From contig NZ_QBUY01000072.1 in assembly GCF_003121405.1 (NCBI RefSeq), forward strand, positions 1-43,831: a stretch of 43,831 bases of DNA, in the 5' to 3' direction. The notes beneath the pieces are model-generated. The model was not told the origin of the DNA and did not search any database. It saw only the letters and a list, made by a program, of their open reading frames with translations. Each line of letters starts with the position of its first letter. The first letter of the stretch is position 1. Shown piece after piece: positions 15,949 through 23,496 of the stretch. Origin of the DNA: Paraburkholderia sp. C35 (GTDB lineage Bacteria; Pseudomonadota; Gammaproteobacteria; Burkholderiales; Burkholderiaceae). A program made the position numbers and the translations under genes.

Positions 15949-16932
15949 ATGCAGGCAGCCACGCGCATTCCGATTGTCGATCTGGCCGGCGTACGTGACG
16001 GCGACCGCGACGCGCTTTTACGCGCGGGCCGCGAGATTCACGATGCGTGCACGACGATCGGCTTCTTCTACATCATCAACCACGGCGTGCCGCAAGCGGC
16101 GATCGACCGTGCGGAGCAGGCGGCGCGGCAGTTCTTTGCGTTTCCTGTCGAGACGAAACGGCGCGCGGCGGTCAATCATCGGCATCGCGGCTTCAATGCG
16201 CTCGGCGACGCGACGATGTATCAGGCAAAACGCCCTGATTACAAGGAGTTCTATAGCATCGGTCTGGAATTGCCAGAGGACGATCCCGATGTGCGCGCAG
16301 GGCAGGCGCTGCGCGGGCCGAACAACTGGCCGGATTTCATGCCGGCATTACAGCCCGCGTTGTACGGCTATTACGAAGAGGTCGGCGCGTGTGGCGCAGC
16401 GTTGTTGCGTGCCGTGGCGGCGGGCCTCGGCGTGAGCGAAGACTTCTTCGCGCCGCGCTATACGAAGCGGATGCAGCGCACGCAGATGGTCTACTATCCG
16501 CCGCAGCCGCCGCAATCGGATGAACAGCAGTTCGGCGTCGCGCCACATACCGACTATGGCTGCATCACGTTGTTGTGGCAGGATCGCGTGGGTGGATTGC
16601 AGGTGCGCGAGATTGCCAACGAGACGTGGATCGATGCGCCGCCCATCGAAGGCAGCTTCGTGGTGAACGTGGGCGATCTGCTGGCGCGCTGGACGAACGA
16701 CCGCTTCCGTTCCACCTTGCATCGCGTGATCAACGCGTCGGGCCGCGAGCGTTATTCGATTGCGACGTTCTACGATCCGACCTACACGTCGAGCGTCGAT
16801 CCGCGCGATCTGGGAACGGCCCAATCCGACTGCAAATACGAGCCGGTTGCAGCGGGCGACTACATTCTGGGGCGCATCAACAGTTCGATGGGCTACCGGA
16901 AGAAGCTGGCAACAGCACAAGGAACGACATAA
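15949..16932 (+). CDS. 2-oxoglutarate/Fe(II)-dependent oxygenase, isopenicillin-N-synthase-like
   Basis: The product has 327 residues, cytoplasmic. The N-terminal DIOX_N part reads IPIVDLAGV ... IGFFYIINHGVP, and the double-stranded helix carries the iron ligands His200 and Asp202 (APHTDYGCITLLW) and His258 (STLHRVIN), with the 2-oxoglutarate-binding Arg268-x-Ser270 in RERYSIATF. All catalytic residues are present. The ATG at 15949 has GAAGGAG about six bases upstream. It is co-transcribed with a FAD-linked dehydrogenase 8 bp downstream and divergent from transporter module B, so it may hydroxylate the imported compound. The exact substrate is unknown. Confidence 0.88.
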   Translation: MQAATRIPIVDLAGVRDGDRDALLRAGREIHDACTTIGFFYIINHGVPQAAIDRAEQAARQFFAFPVETKRRAAVNHRHRGFNALGDATMYQAKRPDYKEFYSIGLELPEDDPDVRAGQALRGPNNWPDFMPALQPALYGYYEEVGACGAALLRAVAAGLGVSEDFFAPRYTKRMQRTQMVYYPPQPPQSDEQQFGVAPHTDYGCITLLWQDRVGGLQVREIANETWIDAPPIEGSFVVNVGDLLARWTNDRFRSTLHRVINASGRERYSIATFYDPTYTSSVDPRDLGTAQSDCKYEPVAAGDYILGRINSSMGYRKKLATAQGTT

Positions 16933-16940
16933 GGAATGGC

Positions 16941-18341
16941 ATGACATCGAACGAAGCAGCAGCGCTTACTTCCACTCTGGCCGCATTGCGCGAAGCGCTG
17001 GGCGACGACGCCGTGCGCGTCGGCGATGAAATCGGCGAACGGTCGATGACGGACTGGACGCGTCACGAACCGACCCGTCCCGCTGCATTGCTGCTGCCGC
17101 GTACGACGGAGCAGGTGGCGCGCGCGCTGATGATCTGCAACGACGCACGTCAGAGCGTCGTCCCGCAAGGCGGCATGACGGGCCTCGCCGGTGGCTCGAT
17201 TCCGCGTGCCGCGGACATCGCCTTGTCGCTCGACCGTCTTGCGGGCGTGGAGGAAATCGATAGCGCGGCAGCGACGATCACGGTGCGCGCCGGCACGACC
17301 TTGCAGGCCGCGCAGGAAGCGGCGGCGCAAGCGGGTTTCGCACTTGCACTCGATCTCGGTGCGCGCGGTTCATGCCAGATCGGCGGCAATCTTGCGACCA
17401 ACGCGGGCGGCAATCGCGTGATTCAATCGGGCACCGCGCGCGATCAGGTGCTCGGTCTCGAAGTTGTGCTGGCGAGCGGCGCAGTGTTGAGTTCGCTGAA
17501 CAAGATGGTGAAGAACAACACGGGCTACGACCTGAAGCACTGGTTCATCGGCTCGGAGGGTACGCTCGGTGTGATCACGCGCGCAGTGCTGAAGCTGCAG
17601 CCGCAGCGTGCAGCGCGTCATACGGCACTCGTTGCGCTGGGCGACTATGAGCAGGCAGTCAGTCTGCTGCGGCGCCTGTCGACGCGTTTTGGCAACGACA
17701 TCGGCGCATTCGAAATCATGTGGCCGGACTTCTTCGACTTCGGCGTGAAGCTGACGGGAACGCGTTCACCGTTTGCCGATGCGCATCCGTTGTACGCGTT
17801 GATCGAGCACGCGAGCTTCGATACCGATGACGACGGCTCGCGCTTCTCCGGCGTGCTCACGGAAGCCCTGGAACAAGGCGCGATCCGCGATGCCGTGATC
17901 GCGCAGTCAGTCGCCGATACACGCGCGTTGTGGGCGATTCGCGAATGCACGGCAGAGTTTCCCGTCAAGCTCGATCCTATCAACTTCGATGTGAGCTTGC
18001 CGATTGGCGAGATCGGCGCATTTGTCGATCGTTGCCGCGCGGCGATCGATCGAGCGTGGCCAGGCAACGCATCGTATTACTTCGGGCATATCGGCGATTC
18101 GAATCTGCACGTCACCGTCGATGGGCATTCGGTGCCGGGTGTCGATCATCACGACGTGTATGCACTCGTCTATGACATGCTCGGGCCGCTGCGCGGCTCG
18201 GTATCGGCGGAGCATGGCATCGGTTCGCTCAAGCGCGAATTCCTGCCCGTGTCGCGTTCGGATGAAGAGCTCGCGGTCATGAAGGCAATCAAGCATGCGC
18301 TCGATCCGAACGGGATTCTGAATCCGGGCAAGCTGTTCTAG
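16941..18341 (+). CDS. FAD-binding oxidase, D-2-hydroxyglutarate/glycolate (GlcD) type
   Basis: The product has 466 residues from the ATG at 16941; AAGGAA overlapping the oxygenase stop codon serves as ribosome site. The PCMH-type FAD domain shows VVPQGGMTGLAGGS, LGARGSCQIGGNLATNAGGN and NNTGYDLKHWFIGSEGTLGV; the C-terminal FAD-oxidase domain shows GHIGDSNLHVTV and SAEHGIGSLKREFLP, with the metal/substrate His residues kept, and ends with DPNGILNPGKLF. Family members oxidise D-2-hydroxy acids. Next to an oxygenase it could oxidise the hydroxy product, much as CsiD and LhgO act in series on glutarate; that is an analogy only. Confidence 0.88.
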   Translation: MTSNEAAALTSTLAALREALGDDAVRVGDEIGERSMTDWTRHEPTRPAALLLPRTTEQVARALMICNDARQSVVPQGGMTGLAGGSIPRAADIALSLDRLAGVEEIDSAAATITVRAGTTLQAAQEAAAQAGFALALDLGARGSCQIGGNLATNAGGNRVIQSGTARDQVLGLEVVLASGAVLSSLNKMVKNNTGYDLKHWFIGSEGTLGVITRAVLKLQPQRAARHTALVALGDYEQAVSLLRRLSTRFGNDIGAFEIMWPDFFDFGVKLTGTRSPFADAHPLYALIEHASFDTDDDGSRFSGVLTEALEQGAIRDAVIAQSVADTRALWAIRECTAEFPVKLDPINFDVSLPIGEIGAFVDRCRAAIDRAWPGNASYYFGHIGDSNLHVTVDGHSVPGVDHHDVYALVYDMLGPLRGSVSAEHGIGSLKREFLPVSRSDEELAVMKAIKHALDPNGILNPGKLF

Positions 18342-18352
18342 CGCTTTGCTTG

Positions 18353-18396
18353 TGACAGTTCGTCATGCACGAACAGACATGCATGACGAACTGTCA
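18353..18396. terminator. Perfect 17-bp hairpin terminator between convergent genes
   Basis: TGACAGTTCGTCATGCA (18353-18369) and its exact complement (18380-18396) enclose a 10-nt loop. It fills the 56-bp gap between the FAD oxidase (+) and the GMC fusion gene (-), ending one base before the latter's stop codon, and probably terminates both. Confidence 0.85.
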
Positions 18397-18397
18397 T

Positions 18398-21300
18398 TTA
18401 CGCTAGATGCGCGTCGAGGTATCTGACCATGGTTGGAAACACATCGATCGCGGCCTGCTTTCCGAAGATGCAATCGATATGTCCGTACCCCGGAATCACA
18501 TGCCGTTCGTAGTTATCCTGCCCGAACTGTTCGACCAGTAAGTTGTAGGTCATCTCCGTGCTGGTCGGCAGATAGCAGAGATTCTCTTCGCCGTGAATGA
18601 AAGCGATAGGCAGGTTCATGCCTTCTATCTTCGGCATATACACATCGTTTCCCTCTGCATCGATCACATGTCCTTCGCGCACCATCGCGGCCAGATGATT
18701 GAAGAGCTCGATATCGTGAATGCCGAATAGCTCCTGCAGATTCGAGTGCAATTTCTCGTCGAGTTGCGCGTGCTCATAGAGCAGGCCATATAAGAACGTC
18801 GCGCGATGGCATACGGGACTGCTGCACGATTCATCGTGCCCGACCGGGAAGTACTTCAGCGCTTCGTCGAGCATGTTGTGCGGCCACTTTTCATGTTGCG
18901 TATAGGCTGTCAAATCCTTGACGCCGAGATGCTGAAGAATCTGCGGCGTATGCAGACCGGCTTTCACCCGTTGCAGCAAACCGGGAACAGGGTGTGCCGA
19001 CACCTGCGACAACAGCGCGGAGCGCACGCCCTTGAGTCCCGACATCAGCGACATGCTGAAAGCCAGCGCGCCCAGACACTGGCCCAATACCTGAATCTGC
19101 TTGCCGCCCGTCAATTCGCTGACTTTCTTCACGGCGGCGGGGATGTCGTAACGCGCGATTTCATCGGCGGTAGTGGGGTCGGTCGCGCTCGGCAATTCGA
19201 TGCTCACGCGCAGATCCACGAGCCACACGTCATAGCGCGCGGCGCACAGAAACTCGACCAGGTTCGTGTCGATCAGGTCCGTCGAGAAAATTCGGCTCGA
19301 TACGCCTGAGCCATGAATCAGCAGCAGCGGGCCTTTATCGCCGCTGTGATATCGCGTGAGGCGCAGCGTCTTGCCGTCCTCAGTGTCGAAGTAACTGACC
19401 TGCGGCGTGGGCGCACGCAACGCGCGGCGCGCGCGTGGTGGCGCATCGGGATCGAAGTATTGCAGCGGCGCCGCGACCCCGCCGTACTCCGTGTACAGCA
19501 CGCCCGCAAAAAAGCGGCCGAACTTAAGCTTGTACGCAAGGCGCTTTTCGACATTGGGCGCGTTCGTTACTTCGATCGTGCGTTGCTGTTTGAGGAAGTT
19601 CTCCGGCGTGATGACGAGCGTTGCGTGCCCGATGACGGGCGCGTCGTCAGCAGCCGATTCGCGTATCTTCGCGTAGAGCGTGTTGGTCTGCTTCCACAGT
19701 TCCGCCAGCGACGTGTGCGTGATGATTTTCTGACCCGTCAGATAGAAGTGCTTGCCGTCGACGGTATCGAGCGTCATGCGGTAATTCATGTTGCGCCGGT
19801 CGACATTCGTTTCATCGACGACGAACAGATTGAAGATGCCGTCGCTGACCGTCATCGGCTGCGGTGACAGCGCATCGCAGTTCAGCGTGCCGACCATGCG
19901 CGCCTGGTGTTGCCGGTTGACCAGCATGTCGTCGAGATCGTCGGAGACTACGGTTACCGTGAAGCGTATCGGCGTGCCGCTCGCCGGATCGTCCTGCTGG
20001 CCGTCGGGCTTCACGTCGCCGGCGTAATACGTGCCGATCATCGTCTCGGTGAAGCGCAGGCCGACCTTCGGCGCAGGCGGTGGCGCGGTGTTGCCCGCCG
20101 AGTCGTAATCGATCTGCCAGCCGCGCGATTTCGCGAGCAGCGCGCAGTTGCGCTCGGCCAGCGCCGAGATCGTCAGCAACGGATTCACGCCGAGCGAAAG
20201 TGGCATCACGGCGCCGTCCATCACGTAGAGGCCGTCGTGCACGGCGTTTCCGTCCGTACCGGAAAACACCTGGCCTGCCTGATCGACCACGCCTTGCGCG
20301 GCGTCTTCGCCCATCCCGCAGCCGCCCAGTGGATGCACGGTGACGGTGCGGTTCTGGAACATGTCGGAGGAGATCGGGTTGCGCACGTAATCGCCGCCTA
20401 GCGCGCCCGTCGCGTCGATCAGCGTCTTCTCGACCGTTTCGTAGATTGCCTGCTTGCCCGCGTTCGGCCAACTCACGCGTGGGCGGCCGCTTGCGACGCT
20501 GATCTGGCCGCTTTCGTCGTCGTGCGCCATCACGAGAAAGGTCTGCGTGTTGCGCATCGCGCCGTGATACGGACCGCGCAGAATGCTTTCGAGCTTGCGC
20601 GCCTCGTCCGCGAGCGGCGGTTCGCCTTCCGGATCGGGCATGGCGACGCCTTCGGCGGGCGCGGCGAGACCCAGCACGCTCATCAGGCCCAGCCCGATCG
20701 GTGCGGCAATCGAGCCTTCTTCGATCACGAAGCCGTCCTTCACATCCGCCGTGTCGCGATGATCGATGATGCCCGTGATGCACGGCCCCACGACGGGAAT
20801 CTCGCCCGCCGGATGCGTGCCCCAGCCGACGCCGTTGATGACCTTGTCGGTGTTGAACGCGAACGCGAGCACGTCGCCGTTGCCGGTGAAGTGCTGGCCC
20901 AACTGCTTCGATACGGCAAGTCCCGCTTCCTGCGAGCGCAACAGGATCGCCGTCGAGCCGAGCGTGCCCGCCGACAGGATCACGATGTCGGCCGTCACGA
21001 ACAGGTCGGGCGCGTCGTACAGATCGCGCTTGAAATCGGCGGGTTGATAGCGCACGCGCCACATGCCGCGCTCGTTGTCGCGCACTACGGAATGCACGGC
21101 CGCGCCCGTGAAAATCTGCGCGCCATGCGCGACGGCATCGGGCAGATAGTTCATGTGCGTCGAGTTTTTTGCGCCGTGATTGCAGCCCGAATTGCAGTCA
21201 CCACAGCCGATGCAGCGGCTCTGGTCGACGCCCGCTGCATTCTTGCCGTCCTTGAAGGTGACCGTGATAGGCGGGCGATAGAAGCGCTTGCTCATGCCGA

Positions 21301-21805
21301 GCTTGTCGGCGGAGAGCGCGAGTGCGTCGAGCTTCGGCAGATCGGGGTAATCGTCGGGGACGGGCGTGGCGCCGAGCATGATCGTCGCGCGCTCGTAGCA
21401 GACGTCGAGGTTCGCCTGATCGTCGCGCAGGGCGGCGGGCCAGCGCTTGTCTTCCCACAGGCGCGGATCGGGCTTGAGCGCGACATTCGCGTTGATCAGC
21501 GAGGTGCCGCCCAGGCCGCAGCCGACCACCACGTTCACGTCCGGGTTCACGTGCACTTCGAGCAACGCGAGCGGCGAGCCGACCTGTGCGACGTCGGTGT
21601 TGTACTGCACCTGCGCGACACCTTCGAGCGGCGTCGCGGGGAAGTCGCCCGCCATGAATTCGCGGCCGCGTTCGAGCAGGCACACACTGCGTTTTGCACG
21701 GGCCATGCGGCTCGCGGCAATCGCGCCGCCATAGCCGGAACCGACGACGACGACCTCGTAATGGTCCTTCATCGCCCCGAGGGCGCTGGACAGGTAGGGG
21801 TTCAT
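18398..21805 (-). CDS. GMC oxidoreductase fused to an alpha/beta hydrolase (cholesterol-oxidase-like)
   Basis: The product has 1135 residues in three parts. Residues 1-575 are a GMC-type FAD oxidoreductase: dinucleotide motif VVVGSGYGGAIAA (about 20-31), GCGLGGTSLINAN (95-107), and the active-site HPLGGCGMG (491-499) with a C-terminal VNPLLTISALAERN. A Cys cluster CIGCGDCNSGCNHG (Cys198, 201, 204, 208) suggests a [4Fe-4S] or metal site. Residues about 580-790 are a beta-rich middle domain (FTETMIGTYYAG, then repeated FTVTVVSDD-like strands). Residues about 800-1135 are an alpha/beta hydrolase with oxyanion HGSGVSSR, elbow GQCLG (Cys910 instead of Ser), and GYGHIDC. GMC/hydrolase fusions of this kind are often annotated as cholesterol oxidase; the substrate is not established here. 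No signal peptide. GAGG precedes the ATG. Confidence 0.87.
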   Translation of the reverse strand: MNPYLSSALGAMKDHYEVVVVGSGYGGAIAASRMARAKRSVCLLERGREFMAGDFPATPLEGVAQVQYNTDVAQVGSPLALLEVHVNPDVNVVVGCGLGGTSLINANVALKPDPRLWEDKRWPAALRDDQANLDVCYERATIMLGATPVPDDYPDLPKLDALALSADKLGMSKRFYRPPITVTFKDGKNAAGVDQSRCIGCGDCNSGCNHGAKNSTHMNYLPDAVAHGAQIFTGAAVHSVVRDNERGMWRVRYQPADFKRDLYDAPDLFVTADIVILSAGTLGSTAILLRSQEAGLAVSKQLGQHFTGNGDVLAFAFNTDKVINGVGWGTHPAGEIPVVGPCITGIIDHRDTADVKDGFVIEEGSIAAPIGLGLMSVLGLAAPAEGVAMPDPEGEPPLADEARKLESILRGPYHGAMRNTQTFLVMAHDDESGQISVASGRPRVSWPNAGKQAIYETVEKTLIDATGALGGDYVRNPISSDMFQNRTVTVHPLGGCGMGEDAAQGVVDQAGQVFSGTDGNAVHDGLYVMDGAVMPLSLGVNPLLTISALAERNCALLAKSRGWQIDYDSAGNTAPPPAPKVGLRFTETMIGTYYAGDVKPDGQQDDPASGTPIRFTVTVVSDDLDDMLVNRQHQARMVGTLNCDALSPQPMTVSDGIFNLFVVDETNVDRRNMNYRMTLDTVDGKHFYLTGQKIITHTSLAELWKQTNTLYAKIRESAADDAPVIGHATLVITPENFLKQQRTIEVTNAPNVEKRLAYKLKFGRFFAGVLYTEYGGVAAPLQYFDPDAPPRARRALRAPTPQVSYFDTEDGKTLRLTRYHSGDKGPLLLIHGSGVSSRIFSTDLIDTNLVEFLCAARYDVWLVDLRVSIELPSATDPTTADEIARYDIPAAVKKVSELTGGKQIQVLGQCLGALAFSMSLMSGLKGVRSALLSQVSAHPVPGLLQRVKAGLHTPQILQHLGVKDLTAYTQHEKWPHNMLDEALKYFPVGHDESCSSPVCHRATFLYGLLYEHAQLDEKLHSNLQELFGIHDIELFNHLAAMVREGHVIDAEGNDVYMPKIEGMNLPIAFIHGEENLCYLPTSTEMTYNLLVEQFGQDNYERHVIPGYGHIDCIFGKQAAIDVFPTMVRYLDAHLA

Positions 21806-22206
21806 TCGACCACCTCGTTATATTGGACTTGCGCCGGTTGGGGGGGAATCCCGGCATCAGGGACGGCAGGAACGGCAGGCTGGTGCGCGCAGCCTCTTTA
21901 TCCTGGACGGCGCGCCGCGAAATGCAAAGGGAAAACGCGCGTTTAGCCGCGTTATTCAAAAAATGCAGTGATGGCAGGCGTGAAAAGTGGTCGGGCGGAC
22001 GGATGCCTTCAGGCAGCGGTCGCGCGAACTGCACGCGTAATCCAATGTGGGCGAGGGCCCGTGCTGGAACGAAATGCTCTACAGGCGGGCCGGATTGTTA
22101 AATGCGACCGGTGCAACAGGTGCAACAGATACATCGAATGCGTCGGATACGAACCGAAAAGCTGCGACTGTCAAACGTCAAATGTCGAACGGCGGCGTCC
22201 CCGTGC
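21806..22206. other. Intergenic region upstream of the GMC fusion gene
   Basis: About 400 bp between two minus-strand genes. It holds the leader of the GMC gene, with a -10-like TATAAC (minus strand) close to its ribosome site, but no clear -35. I see no gene and no strong hairpin. Confidence 0.5.
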
Positions 22207-23019
22207 TTACGCGGCCGCCTCGATCATGTCGTCGTTGTCGGGCGCGGTCGCGGCTTCCGTCGCTTCGGCGGCGCGCAGGTTGAACACGACGAGGAGCGCC
22301 TCGCGGTTTTCGGCGTGAATCTCGATGCCGAGATCGTCGCGCAGCCACTGGCCGATCTTCGTGTTCGAAAACTGCGTGGCGTCGTCCGTCTTCTTCATGG
22401 TGACACCGAGCTTGACGGCGCGATAGTGATAGGAGGGCACCCGATGCTGAGCGGCCACCGCCGACAGACCACCTTTCGCTTCCGCGCACCAGCCGAGGCT
22501 GCCCGCCAGCACGATGCGCTCGGGCGAGTCGAGCGATGCAATGAACTGCCGCGCCGCTTCGCGCACGTACTGTTCGCTCAGGCCATATTGCAGCAGTACG
22601 CTTTCGACGGGATCTTCGAGCGCCTGCGCCCGCAGATCGATTTCCTGCATCATGCCTTCGTGTTCCATCGACACGTTGCGCTGATGACTCGCGCTTCTCA
22701 GGCAGTCGATCAGATAGCGGCGGAAGTAGGCGCAGATCGCGTAGCCGTTGGACGGCGCGCTTTCCGGCGCCGCCTTCGATTCAACGTGGCCGGGCGCCAG
22801 GCGCAGCACTTTCGTATAGATGAACTGATGCACGAGCTCTTCCTTGTCTTCGCCGAGCGCGTGCAATTCGAGCGGGTGGTAGGTGCGTAACGCGCGCTTC
22901 ACGAGGTCGTACATCGACATCATTTCATGGTCCGTGAGCTGCGTGCGGCGGCGCCACAGATCGGGGAGAACGGCATCGTCGAGAGTGCGTGCGAAATCCT
23001 GGCTCGGAACTGCGCCCAT
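22207..23019 (-). CDS. Divergent sigma-70-like protein of unknown role
   Basis: The product has 270 residues from the ATG at 23019, chosen because GGAGG lies five bases upstream; start codons further out lack a site. Residues about 35-110 look like sigma region 2: YDLVKRALRTYHP, then ELVHQFIYTKVLRL, then GYAICAYFRRYLIDCLRSAS, which parallels the core-binding/-10 helices ending in a D-x-L-R. Residues about 150-210 look like region 4: FIASLDSPERIVLAGSLGW followed by LSAVAAQHRVPSYHYRAVKLG, a helix-turn-helix. The last 60 residues are Ala/Glu rich and include FSNTKIGQWLRDDLGI. It is not a standard ECF factor, and no anti-sigma gene is next to it. A plain DNA-binding regulator is the alternative. 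Confidence 0.6.
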   Translation of the reverse strand: MGAVPSQDFARTLDDAVLPDLWRRRTQLTDHEMMSMYDLVKRALRTYHPLELHALGEDKEELVHQFIYTKVLRLAPGHVESKAAPESAPSNGYAICAYFRRYLIDCLRSASHQRNVSMEHEGMMQEIDLRAQALEDPVESVLLQYGLSEQYVREAARQFIASLDSPERIVLAGSLGWCAEAKGGLSAVAAQHRVPSYHYRAVKLGVTMKKTDDATQFSNTKIGQWLRDDLGIEIHAENREALLVVFNLRAAEATEAATAPDNDDMIEAAA

Positions 23020-23217
23020 GAAGGCCTCCATCGGTAAGGGGCAAGGAGCGCGGTGATGGCGGGAGGTGACCGCCATTGGAGCCTCGACAAACAGGCGTGA
23101 AACAGGTCGTGAAGCTGGACCGTCGGAGGCTGTTGGCCGCGCTTGATATTTGAATCGTTGAAACCAGTATGCTGTTTGCACGCGGTGTCGCCTATATGGA
23201 TTAAGTCATAGCTGAAG

Positions 23218-23250
23218 GGTAAACCGCCGGTAAGACGGGTAAACTATCTT
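23218..23250 (+). promoter_or_regulatory. Phased GGTAA repeats and -10-like element before the histidine kinase
   Basis: GGTAA occurs at 23218, 23229 and 23238, spaced 11 and 9 bp, i.e. about one helical turn, and runs into TATCTT (23245-23250), a -10-like hexamer. This layout suits a response regulator bound as tandem monomers over a -35 region. The start codon is 247 bp downstream. The remaining part of 23020-23496 holds no supportable gene. Confidence 0.35.
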
Positions 23251-23496
23251 TAGACTGTACCGGTGCCGGTGTATGACGCGCGCCGCGCGGGTTTTATTCC
23301 CGATCCGGTGCAATCGGCGGCGGTTTGTCAGAAAACGAAACAACACACGGACTGCAAAGGCCGGACAGCCGGGCTTTGCGTGGGCGGGAACATGGCGCTG
23401 CTGCGTGTGCGCGCCCATTCCGGCCGGGCGCAACAAAACCGCATGGAACGCAGCCGCGCGCAAGCGCCGGCTGCCGTCCGCAAAGGAGACCGCACA

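Noticed and set aside
20522..21946. 474-codon frame antisense to the GMC fusion
   Set aside because: Shadow frame; no family features and no start site.
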